Part shown: positions 28,356 to 36,290 of the stretch, in pieces
How the letters are laid out: each line of letters begins with the position of its first letter
How positions within the stretch are numbered: position 1 is the first letter of the stretch
NCBI GenBank assembly: GCA_000433675.1
Contig: FR893547.1
Span: forward strand, 1-56,350
Source of the DNA: Clostridium sp. CAG:433
GTDB lineage: Bacteria > Bacillota_I > Bacilli_A > RF39 > UBA660
DNA length: 56,350 bases
Direction of reading: 5' to 3'
Translations under genes and position numbers: made by a program
The notes under the pieces: generated by a model
The model's database searches: none
Told to the model about the DNA's origin: nothing
What the model saw: the letters and a program-made list of their open reading frames with translations, nothing else

Positions 28356-30785
28356 ATGATTACTTTAGAAAATGTTAATAAATATTTTAATAGGCATAAG
28401 AAAAATCAAGTACATGTAATTAATAATATATCTCTTAACCTAAAAAATAATGGATTAGTCGCATTTCTAGGACCATCTGGATGTGGTAAAACAACTCTGC
28501 TTAATGTAATTGGTGGTCTTGATAAGATAAAAAGTGGTAAAATTTATATTGATAATAAAAAAATAAGTTCTAAATGTTCATACAAAGTAGATAAAATTAG
28601 AAATATAAATATTGGATATATATTTCAGGACTATAAATTAATAGATAATTTAAGTGTTTTTGATAATGTTGCTTTAGTTCTTACTATGATTGGTATAAAA
28701 GATAAAAAAGAGATTAAAAAAAGAGTAGAGTATGTACTTGAAAAAGTAGGAATGGAAAGATATAAAAATAGACCATCATCAATGCTTTCGGGTGGTGAAA
28801 GACAAAGAGTCGCAGTTGCAAGAGCAATCGTAAAAGATCCAGATATAATCTTAGCGGATGAACCAACAGGAAATTTGGATAGTAAAAATTCACTTGAAAT
28901 AATGAAAATAATAAAATCAATTTCAAAAGAAAGACTTGTTTTACTTGTAACTCATGAAGAGTCTTTAGCGAGATTTTATGCTGATAGAATAATTGAACTT
29001 AGTGATGGTAAGGCAGTAAAAGATTTTGAAAATACACAAAATGATGAATTAGATTACGAAATAGATAATAATATATATTTAAAAGATTTTGAAAAAATAG
29101 ATGAGATAAAAAAAGATAATACAGATATAAATATATATAGAAATAATAATGATAATGTAAAAATAGATATAATTGTTAAAAATGGTAATATTTATTTAAG
29201 AAGTAATGAAAATAAAAAGATAGAAGTAATTGATGATAATTCTAGTATAGAACTTATTGATGACCATTATAAAAGTATTGCTAAAGAGGATATAGATAAG
29301 TATAATTTTGATTTTAAAAATGTAATAAATAGTAATTTTAAAAAGAAATATTCATCTATATTTAATCCTATTACTTTAATTAAAAATGGTTTTAAGAAAG
29401 TATTTGATTATCCTGTTTTAAAGAAAATATTATTACTTGGATTTTTTATAAGTGCAATGTTTATAATGTTTTCTATTAGTTCAATTTGTGCATTATTTAA
29501 TATTAAAGATGAAAATTTTGTTAAATATAATAAAAACTATTTAATTGTTAATTTAAAGAAAATAAATGTAGATGATTATTTGTCATTCGAGCAAAAAGAA
29601 AACATAAATTATATTTTACCAGGTGATTCACTTGTAAGTATGAAAATTAATATAAATGATTATTATCAAACAAGTAAAATGGAAAATTCTATATCAGGTT
29701 CATTATCTTCTTATGAAATGATTAATAAAGATGATTTGATTTATGGTAGAATGCCAGAAAATGATACTGAAGTTGTAGTTGATAAAATGATTATAGATAA
29801 TGCATTTGATAATGATTCATCACTTCAAATGGCAGGTATAACAGATTCAAGTAAATTAATTGATAGAACGTTATCAGTAAATTCATTACCTGATTTTAAA
29901 ATAGTTGGTATATCTAATACTAGTAGTCCAACTATCTATACAGATAAATCAAAATTTTTGGATATAATATACAATTCTAGTAATACATCAAATAATATGT
30001 ATTCTTCAGAAACAAAAGAAAATAATTTTATGAAGTATTCACTTTTTACTGATAAAATAGACCTTAAAAAAGGTAGAACACCAGAAAATGATTATGAAAC
30101 TATAGTAAATATATCTAATAAGGATGATATGCCTTTAAATAAAGAAATAAATGAAAAAATAAATGGAAGAAAATTAGTAGTTGTAGGATACTATGATTCA
30201 AAATATAACTATAATTATTATTTTGTTAATGATAATACTATAAAATATAATTTAATAAAAAATACATCTGATTTAACAATTTATTCATCTGATAAATCGA
30301 AAACTTTAGAAGAGTTTAGAAGTATGAATCTAAATATAAATGATAGTTATAATTATAGTAAAGATAAATATCTTGATGAAGTAAAAGATAATATAACAAG
30401 TACATTAATACTTTCTGGAATAATACTTGCAATATCACTTATAGAAATATTCTTTATGATTAGATCATCATTTATGTCTAGGATAAAAGAAATAGGTATT
30501 TATAGAGCAATAGGTGTTAAAAAGAGTGATATTTATAAAATGTTTTCATCTGAGATATTTGCAATTACAACAATTGCGGGTTTACCAGGAATAGTATTTA
30601 TGGCTTACATACTTTATAATTTATCTAAAATAAAATATATAAGTGGTATGTTTTTGATTAATGTTAATATAATTATAATAACTATAGTTTGTACATATTT
30701 GTTTAATCTTATTATTGGTTTATTCCCAGTATTTAATGTGCTTAAGAAAAGACCTGCTGGAATATTATCAAGACATGATTTATAG
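28356..30785 (+). CDS. ABC transporter, ATPase-FtsX permease fusion (MacB-like), second of pair
   Basis: 809 residues with the same plan as the previous gene: ATPase domain (Walker A GPSGCGKTT, signature LSGGERQR, Walker B IILADEPTGNLD), then a charged linker of about 120 residues absent from its partner. One helix near residue 360 is followed by an outside domain with repeated GRMPEND-E/GRTPEND-E motifs, and three C-terminal helices. Both ATP sites look intact. GAGGAGG lies in the end of the upstream gene, so translation is coupled. The substrate cannot be inferred from sequence. Confidence 0.88.
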   Translation: MITLENVNKYFNRHKKNQVHVINNISLNLKNNGLVAFLGPSGCGKTTLLNVIGGLDKIKSGKIYIDNKKISSKCSYKVDKIRNINIGYIFQDYKLIDNLSVFDNVALVLTMIGIKDKKEIKKRVEYVLEKVGMERYKNRPSSMLSGGERQRVAVARAIVKDPDIILADEPTGNLDSKNSLEIMKIIKSISKERLVLLVTHEESLARFYADRIIELSDGKAVKDFENTQNDELDYEIDNNIYLKDFEKIDEIKKDNTDINIYRNNNDNVKIDIIVKNGNIYLRSNENKKIEVIDDNSSIELIDDHYKSIAKEDIDKYNFDFKNVINSNFKKKYSSIFNPITLIKNGFKKVFDYPVLKKILLLGFFISAMFIMFSISSICALFNIKDENFVKYNKNYLIVNLKKINVDDYLSFEQKENINYILPGDSLVSMKININDYYQTSKMENSISGSLSSYEMINKDDLIYGRMPENDTEVVVDKMIIDNAFDNDSSLQMAGITDSSKLIDRTLSVNSLPDFKIVGISNTSSPTIYTDKSKFLDIIYNSSNTSNNMYSSETKENNFMKYSLFTDKIDLKKGRTPENDYETIVNISNKDDMPLNKEINEKINGRKLVVVGYYDSKYNYNYYFVNDNTIKYNLIKNTSDLTIYSSDKSKTLEEFRSMNLNINDSYNYSKDKYLDEVKDNITSTLILSGIILAISLIEIFFMIRSSFMSRIKEIGIYRAIGVKKSDIYKMFSSEIFAITTIAGLPGIVFMAYILYNLSKIKYISGMFLINVNIIIITIVCTYLFNLIIGLFPVFNVLKKRPAGILSRHDL

Positions 30786-30810
30786 AATATAAAAAAATTA
30801 AAAAAAGTAC

Positions 30811-30839
30811 TTTACAAAAAATTAATAAAATGTTATAAT
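30811..30839 (+). promoter_or_regulatory. Sigma-A promoter of the alarmone synthetase gene
   Basis: TTTACA (30811-30816), 17-nt spacer, TGT-TATAAT (-10 at 30834-30839). Confidence 0.8.
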
Positions 30840-30861
30840 CCTATTTGCCCATAAATTTAGA

Positions 30862-30893
30862 AGTAATCCAATTTTAGGATTGCTTTATTTTTT
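30862..30893 (+). terminator. Terminator-like hairpin in the 5' leader
   Basis: AGTAATCC (30862-30869) pairs with GGATTGCT (30877-30884, one G-U), followed by a T-rich run. It lies between the promoter and the ribosome site of the gene at 30917, so it may attenuate that gene or end a very short RNA. Confidence 0.55.
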
Positions 30894-30916
30894 TATAAAA
30901 AAGAAAGGAGAAGTTT

Positions 30917-31543
30917 ATGAATAATATATTAATAAATGAAAGGGAAGTATCTGAATTAATGCTTAAATATAATTTCGCTCTTCAACTTCTTGAAACACAG
31001 TTTAATATACTTATAAAAGAATTTGAATTTAAAAATAAATATAACCCAGTTGAACATATGAAATCAAGACTTAAAACTGAAAAAAGTATTATTGATAAAC
31101 TTAATAAAAAGGGTTATGAAGTAACTACTAAAAATATGATATCACATGTACATGATATAATTGGTATAAGAATAGTTTGTTCTTTTTTAGAAGATGTATA
31201 TGATATTGTTGATATAATAAAAAGTTCAAAGCAGTTTAAAGTAAAAGAAGAAAAAGATTATATAAAAAATCCTAAATCAACTGGATATATGAGTTATCAT
31301 TTAATTGTTTTAGTTCCAATATATTTAAACGAAACAGTTGAACATGTGGAAGCTGAAATTCAAATAAGAACAAGTGCGATGGATTTCTGGGCTAGTATTG
31401 ATCACAAGGTACAATATAAATTTCCAAGTGAAATACCAGAAGAAGTAAAAAAAGAAATGTATAATTGTTCACTTGACATAAGAAAATTAGATGAAAAAAT
31501 GCAACAATTAAATGAATTTGTTAATAAATATAATAAGGAATAA
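30917..31543 (+). CDS. relQ: Small alarmone synthetase (RelQ/YjbM-type GTP pyrophosphokinase)
   Basis: 208 residues containing only the synthetase domain of the RelA/SpoT family. It transfers pyrophosphate from ATP to GTP/GDP to make (p)ppGpp. Visible motifs are RLKTEKSI, IIGIRIVC, the substrate loop DYIKNPKSTGYMSYHL and EIQIRTSAMDFWASIDHK. The hydrolase and regulatory domains are absent, as in RelQ/RelP; the C-terminal helix (DEKMQQLNEFV) fits RelQ, which forms tetramers. AAAGGAGAAG ribosome site. It has its own promoter and a hairpin in the leader. Confidence 0.88.
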   Translation: MNNILINEREVSELMLKYNFALQLLETQFNILIKEFEFKNKYNPVEHMKSRLKTEKSIIDKLNKKGYEVTTKNMISHVHDIIGIRIVCSFLEDVYDIVDIIKSSKQFKVKEEKDYIKNPKSTGYMSYHLIVLVPIYLNETVEHVEAEIQIRTSAMDFWASIDHKVQYKFPSEIPEEVKKEMYNCSLDIRKLDEKMQQLNEFVNKYNKE

Positions 31544-31545
31544 TG

Positions 31546-31570
31546 CTTACTAGAAATAGTAAGTTTTTTT
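31546..31570 (+). terminator. Rho-independent terminator
   Basis: CTTACTA/TAGTAAG (31546-31552, 31557-31563), GAAA loop, T-tract. Confidence 0.9.
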
Positions 31571-31589
31571 AGTTTTTAAAGTTACATAA

Positions 31590-31618
31590 TTGTTATTATT
31601 TTGTAAATATTATATAAT
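31590..31618 (+). promoter_or_regulatory. Sigma-A promoter of the phosphoketolase gene
   Basis: TTGTTA (31590-31595), 17-nt spacer, TATAAT (31613-31618). Confidence 0.75.
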
Positions 31619-31642
31619 GATATATAGTAGAGGTGTGATGAA

Positions 31643-34003
31643 ATGGCAAAAGAAATAAGTAATAAAGAAATAAAAAAATTAGATGAATATTTTAGAGCGG
31701 CAAACTATTTATCAGCGTGTCAATTATATTTACTTGATAACCCACTTTTAGAAAGAAAATTAAAAAAAGAAGACCTAAAAGCAAATATAGTTGGACATTG
31801 GGGAACTGTTCCAGGACAAAACTTTATATATACACATTTAAATAGAATAATAAATAAATATGATTTAGATATGATTTATATATCAGGACCTGGTCATGGT
31901 GGAAATTCTATTGTATCAAATGTTTATTTAGAAGGTACTTACAGTGAAATTTATCCAAATATAACAGAGGATAAAGAAGGATTAAAAAAATTATTCAAAC
32001 AATTTAGTTTTCCAGGTGGAATATCTAGTCACGTTGCTCCTGAAACACCAGGATCTATAAATGAAGGTGGAGAACTTGGATACAGTTTATCACATGCATT
32101 TGGTGCGGTATTAGATAATCCATCTTTAATCGCTGCGTGTGTAGTAGGTGATGGTGAAGCAGAAACAGGTCCACTTGCGACAAGTTGGCATTTAAATAAA
32201 TTTTTAAATCCTAGAACAGATGGAATAGTATTACCAATACTTCATTTAAATGGATATAAAATTGCAAATCCTACAGTTCTTTCAAGAATTTCAAATGATG
32301 AACTTTTGAATTATTTTAAAGGTTGTGGATGGGATCCATATTATCTAGAAGGAAAAGATGAACTAGAACTTCATAAACAAATGGCACTTATTATGGATGA
32401 AATAGTTGAAAAACTTCAGATAATAAAAGCTGATGCTAAAAATGGAAGAATTAGAAGACCAGCTTATCCTATGCTTATACTTAGAACTCCAAAAGGATGG
32501 ACAGGACCTAAAGTTGTAGAAGGAAAACAAATAGAAGGTACATTTAGAGCGCATCAAGTTCCAATTGTTGTAAATAGTACTAATGATAAAAATTTAGAAT
32601 TATTAGAAGAATGGCTTAGAAGTTATAAACCAGAAGAGTTATTTGATAAAAATGGTGCTCTTAGAAAAGATTTAAAAGAATTAACTCCAAAAGGAAACAG
32701 AAGAATGGGCGCAAATATGCATGCGAATGGAGGAAAACTTTTAAAAGAACTTAGAACTCCTGATTTTAAAAAGTATGGTGTTGAGGTTAAAAAACATGGA
32801 AGCATAGTTGCTCAAGATATGATGGAATTAGGTAAATATGTAAGGGATTTACTTAAACTTAATGAAGAAGAAAGAAACTTTAGAATATTTGGACCAGATG
32901 AAGCACTTTCAAATAGATTAAATGCTATGTTTGAAGAAACAAATAGACAGTGGGTAAATAAGACATATGAAAATGATGAATTTTTAGGTGTTGATGGAAG
33001 AGTAATTGATTCATATTTATCAGAACACTTTTGTGAAGGTGCTTTAGAAGGATATATTTTAACAGGAAGACATGGTTTTATACATAGTTATGAAGCATTT
33101 GCTAGAATAATAGATTCAATGGTTTCACAACATGCAAAATGGTTAAAGGTTACAAAATCACTTTCTTGGAGAGAAGATATTTCATCACTTAACATAATTT
33201 TATCTTCTCATATTTGGCAACAAGATCATAATGGTTATACACACCAAGATCCAGGTTTCTTAAATCATTTAGTTACTAAAAAAGCAGATATTGTTAGAAT
33301 GTATTTACCACCAGATGCCAATACATTAATATCAACATTTGATCATATTATAAAAACTAAAAACTATATAAATGTAGTTGTAGCGTCAAAACATCCAAGA
33401 TATCAATGGCTTTCTATGGATGAAGCAATTAAACATTGTACAAAAGGTATTGGAATATGGGATTGGGCTTCTAACGATGAAGGAAAGAGTCCTGATATAG
33501 TATTTGCGTGCGCAGGAGATACACCAACACTTGAAGTACTTGCGGCAACTTCTATATTAAATAAAGAAATGCCAAAGTTAAAAATTAGAGTGGTAAATGT
33601 AGTTGACTTAATGCGTCTTGAATCAAATGATAAACATCCACATGGATTAAATGATTCTGATTATGATGCAATATTTACTAAAAATAAACCAATAATATTT
33701 GCTTTCCATGGTTATCCATCTTTAATACACCAATTAACCTATAACAGACATAATAAAAATATGCATGTACATGGATATCAAGAAGAAGGTACAATAACAA
33801 CTCCATTTGATATGAGAGTACAAAATAAGATAGATAGATTTAATTTAATTATTGATGCACTTAAATATACTAAAGATTTAGATAAGTCATCTGAATTAAT
33901 TGAGTGGTGCAAAAATAAATTAGTTGAACACAATGAATATATTCGTGAATATGGAAAAGACATGGATATTATAACTAATTGGAAATGGGAAAAAGATATA
34001 TAA
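31643..34003 (+). CDS. xfp: Xylulose-5-phosphate/fructose-6-phosphate phosphoketolase
   Basis: 786 residues, typical of the family. This thiamine-diphosphate enzyme splits xylulose 5-phosphate (often also fructose 6-phosphate) with phosphate into acetyl phosphate and a triose or tetrose phosphate. Visible are the N-terminal GHWGTVPGQNF, SGPGHGGN, the ThDP/Mg motif GDGEAETGPLATSWH and the C-terminal HQDPGFLNH. It suggests heterofermentative sugar use with acetyl phosphate as an ATP source. Monocistronic: own promoter, own terminator. GAGGTG ribosome site. Confidence 0.95.
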   Translation: MAKEISNKEIKKLDEYFRAANYLSACQLYLLDNPLLERKLKKEDLKANIVGHWGTVPGQNFIYTHLNRIINKYDLDMIYISGPGHGGNSIVSNVYLEGTYSEIYPNITEDKEGLKKLFKQFSFPGGISSHVAPETPGSINEGGELGYSLSHAFGAVLDNPSLIAACVVGDGEAETGPLATSWHLNKFLNPRTDGIVLPILHLNGYKIANPTVLSRISNDELLNYFKGCGWDPYYLEGKDELELHKQMALIMDEIVEKLQIIKADAKNGRIRRPAYPMLILRTPKGWTGPKVVEGKQIEGTFRAHQVPIVVNSTNDKNLELLEEWLRSYKPEELFDKNGALRKDLKELTPKGNRRMGANMHANGGKLLKELRTPDFKKYGVEVKKHGSIVAQDMMELGKYVRDLLKLNEEERNFRIFGPDEALSNRLNAMFEETNRQWVNKTYENDEFLGVDGRVIDSYLSEHFCEGALEGYILTGRHGFIHSYEAFARIIDSMVSQHAKWLKVTKSLSWREDISSLNIILSSHIWQQDHNGYTHQDPGFLNHLVTKKADIVRMYLPPDANTLISTFDHIIKTKNYINVVVASKHPRYQWLSMDEAIKHCTKGIGIWDWASNDEGKSPDIVFACAGDTPTLEVLAATSILNKEMPKLKIRVVNVVDLMRLESNDKHPHGLNDSDYDAIFTKNKPIIFAFHGYPSLIHQLTYNRHNKNMHVHGYQEEGTITTPFDMRVQNKIDRFNLIIDALKYTKDLDKSSELIEWCKNKLVEHNEYIREYGKDMDIITNWKWEKDI

Positions 34004-34034
34004 AAATAATGTTATTTTATTGACATTATTTTTT
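34002..34034 (+). terminator. Terminator overlapping the next promoter
   Basis: AAAAATAATGT (34002-34012) pairs with ACATTATTTTT (34023-34033). The 3' arm contains most of the TTGACA box (34020-34025) of the marR-type gene. Confidence 0.8.
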
Positions 34035-34048
34035 CTTCTGTATATAAT
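34020..34048 (+). promoter_or_regulatory. Consensus sigma-A promoter of the MarR-exporter operon
   Basis: TTGACA (34020-34025), 17-nt spacer, TATAAT (34043-34048): a perfect match to consensus, which suggests strong expression when not repressed. Confidence 0.9.
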
Positions 34049-34065
34049 TGTTATGCACCTAACAA
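34048..34065 (+). promoter_or_regulatory. Candidate MarR operator
   Basis: Inverted repeat TTGTTA-6-TAACAA starting at the last base of the -10 box and covering the expected transcription start. A MarR dimer bound here would block the promoter of its own gene and of the exporter. Confidence 0.6.
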
Positions 34066-34079
34066 AATAAGGAGTAAAT

Positions 34080-34526
34080 ATGGAAAAAAATAGAACTGCA
34101 TATGAAATAATAACTCTAGATCATAATATTCGTAGATTCTTAATAAATGAAGGTAAATGCACTCCTATTAAAAATATGCCAAGTCAAGTACAAATGAGAA
34201 TTGTGCATTATTTAATACAAAATAAAGATACTGACATTTATCAAAGAGATTTAGAAAAAGTACTTAATCTTAGAAGATCTACAATATCTGGAATATTAAA
34301 AACTATGGAAAAGCATAATATTATTATTAGGACGGATTCAAAGATAGATGCTAGAAGTAAAAAAATAGAATTATCTTCTACTTCTTTGAAATTTTATAAT
34401 GAATCCAGTAAAGTATTTGAAAAAGTAAATTCTATATTAACTAAAAATATAGATACTGATGATTTAGAAATATTTTTTAAAGTCGCAAAAAAAATGAAAG
34501 AAAATTTAAATGAAGAGAAAGAGTGA
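34080..34526 (+). CDS. MarR-family repressor of the exporter operon
   Basis: 148 residues with the winged helix of MarR proteins: helix-turn-helix DIYQRDLEKVLNLRRSTISGIL (about residues 59-80, given as a motif) and wing RTDSKIDARSKKI. Dimer helices lie at both ends. It precedes two exporter genes in one operon, the standard arrangement for a drug-responsive autorepressor. The stop is TGA, rare in this window. Seven bases later, in the same frame, the exporter's ATG follows with only a weak ribosome site, which suggests translational coupling. Confidence 0.88.
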   Translation: MEKNRTAYEIITLDHNIRRFLINEGKCTPIKNMPSQVQMRIVHYLIQNKDTDIYQRDLEKVLNLRRSTISGILKTMEKHNIIIRTDSKIDARSKKIELSSTSLKFYNESSKVFEKVNSILTKNIDTDDLEIFFKVAKKMKENLNEEKE

Positions 34527-34532
34527 GAAGTT

Positions 34533-36290
34533 ATGTTAAAATTATTAAAAGAATTAAATAAAAAAGATTGGTTTTTTGCTTTTATAAGTTTTATTTTAAT
34601 AATTGTTCAGGTATGGCTTGAACTTAAGATGCCAGATTATATGTCTGAAATAACTAAACTAGTTCAAACAAAGGGCGTTCTTATGAGTGATATATTAACT
34701 CAAGGAGGATATATGCTTCTTTGTGCATTTGGTAGTTTAGTTTCAGCAATTATTGTTGGATATTTAATATCAAATATTGCGGCATCATTTTCAATGAGAA
34801 CAAGAAAAAGTTTATTTGAAAAAGTTGAAAACTTATCAATGGAAGAAGTTAAAAACTTTCAAGCAAGTAGTTTAATTACAAGAACAACAAATGATATTAC
34901 ACAAATACAAATGTTTATTGCCATGGGACTTCAATTATTAATTAAGTCACCAATAACAGCAGTTTGGGCAGTAACAAAAATTTTAGGTAAGAACTTAACA
35001 TGGAGTATGATAACTGCAATTGCGGTAGTTATATTACTAGTAACTATTTTAGTACTTATGATTATAGTAATGCCAAGATTTAAAATAGTACAAAACTTAA
35101 TAGATAAAATAAATGGAGTAACAAGAGAAAATTTAACAGGTATAAGAGTAGTTCGTGCATTTAATGCTGAAAAATATCAAGAAGATAAGTTTGAAAAAGT
35201 AAATAATGATTTAACTAAAAATCAATTATTTAATCAAAAAGCATTCTCAGTTATGCAACCAGTAATGTATCTTGTAATGTACTTTTTAACACTTTCAATA
35301 TACTTTATAGGTGCTGGATTAATAGAAAGTGCTAATATGGCAGATAAAATATCATTATTTGGTGATATGGTTGTATTTAGTAGTTATGCAATGCAAGTAA
35401 TTATGTCATTTTTAATGTTAGCAATGATATTTATGATGCTACCAAGAGCCAATGTTTCAGCAAAGAGAGTTAATGAAGTGTTAGATACAGTAATTAGCGT
35501 AAAAGATGGTAAAGGAGCTAAAGCAAAAGAAGTTGGTACAGTTGAATTTAAAAATGTTTCATTTAAGTATCCAGATGCTGAAGAATATTTACTAGAAGAT
35601 ATATCATTTAAGGCAAAAAAAGGAGAAACAATCGCATTTATTGGATCAACTGGTAGTGGTAAATCAACACTTATTAACTTAATACCAAGATTTTATGATG
35701 CAACAAAAGGTGAAGTATTAGTTGATGGAGTAAATGTTAAAGAATATAAGTTAAAAGATTTATATAATAAACTTGGTTATATTCCTCAAAGAGCAGTTAT
35801 GTTTAATGGAACAGTATCAAGTAATATTGCTTATGGTGAAAATGGGAAAGGTGAAATAACAAAAGAAAAAATTAAAGATGCTGTAAAAGTTGCTCAAGCA
35901 GAAGAATTTGTTTCAAAAATGGAAAATACATATGATGCACATATTGCACAAGGTGGAACTAATGTATCCGGTGGACAAAAACAAAGACTTTCAATCGCAA
36001 GAGCAATCGCAAGAGATCCAGAAATATATATATTCGACGATTCATTTTCAGCACTTGATTATAAAACAGATTCTGTTTTAAGAAAAGAACTTAAGAAATA
36101 CACAAAAGATGCAACTATATTAATTGTGGCTCAAAGAATTGGAACAATAATGAATGCAGACAAAATAATTGTTCTAGATAATGGTAAATGTGCTGGAATA
36201 GGAACACATAAGGAACTACTTAAAACATGTGATGTATATAAAGAAATCGCATTATCACAATTATCGAAGGAGGAACTTGAAAATGAATAA
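34533..36290 (+). CDS. ABC multidrug exporter half, degenerate ATP site (BmrC/LmrC type)
   Basis: 585 residues: six membrane helices (about 1-310), then an ATPase domain. Walker A GSTGSGKST and signature VSGGQKQR are intact. Walker B reads IYIFDDSFSALD, so the catalytic glutamate is replaced by aspartate. This is the mark of the non-catalytic half of heterodimeric type IV exporters. Operon partner is the overlapping next gene. Substrates of this family include drugs, dyes and lipids; the MarR regulator supports a drug-efflux role. Confidence 0.9.
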   Translation: MLKLLKELNKKDWFFAFISFILIIVQVWLELKMPDYMSEITKLVQTKGVLMSDILTQGGYMLLCAFGSLVSAIIVGYLISNIAASFSMRTRKSLFEKVENLSMEEVKNFQASSLITRTTNDITQIQMFIAMGLQLLIKSPITAVWAVTKILGKNLTWSMITAIAVVILLVTILVLMIIVMPRFKIVQNLIDKINGVTRENLTGIRVVRAFNAEKYQEDKFEKVNNDLTKNQLFNQKAFSVMQPVMYLVMYFLTLSIYFIGAGLIESANMADKISLFGDMVVFSSYAMQVIMSFLMLAMIFMMLPRANVSAKRVNEVLDTVISVKDGKGAKAKEVGTVEFKNVSFKYPDAEEYLLEDISFKAKKGETIAFIGSTGSGKSTLINLIPRFYDATKGEVLVDGVNVKEYKLKDLYNKLGYIPQRAVMFNGTVSSNIAYGENGKGEITKEKIKDAVKVAQAEEFVSKMENTYDAHIAQGGTNVSGGQKQRLSIARAIARDPEIYIFDDSFSALDYKTDSVLRKELKKYTKDATILIVAQRIGTIMNADKIIVLDNGKCAGIGTHKELLKTCDVYKEIALSQLSKEELENE

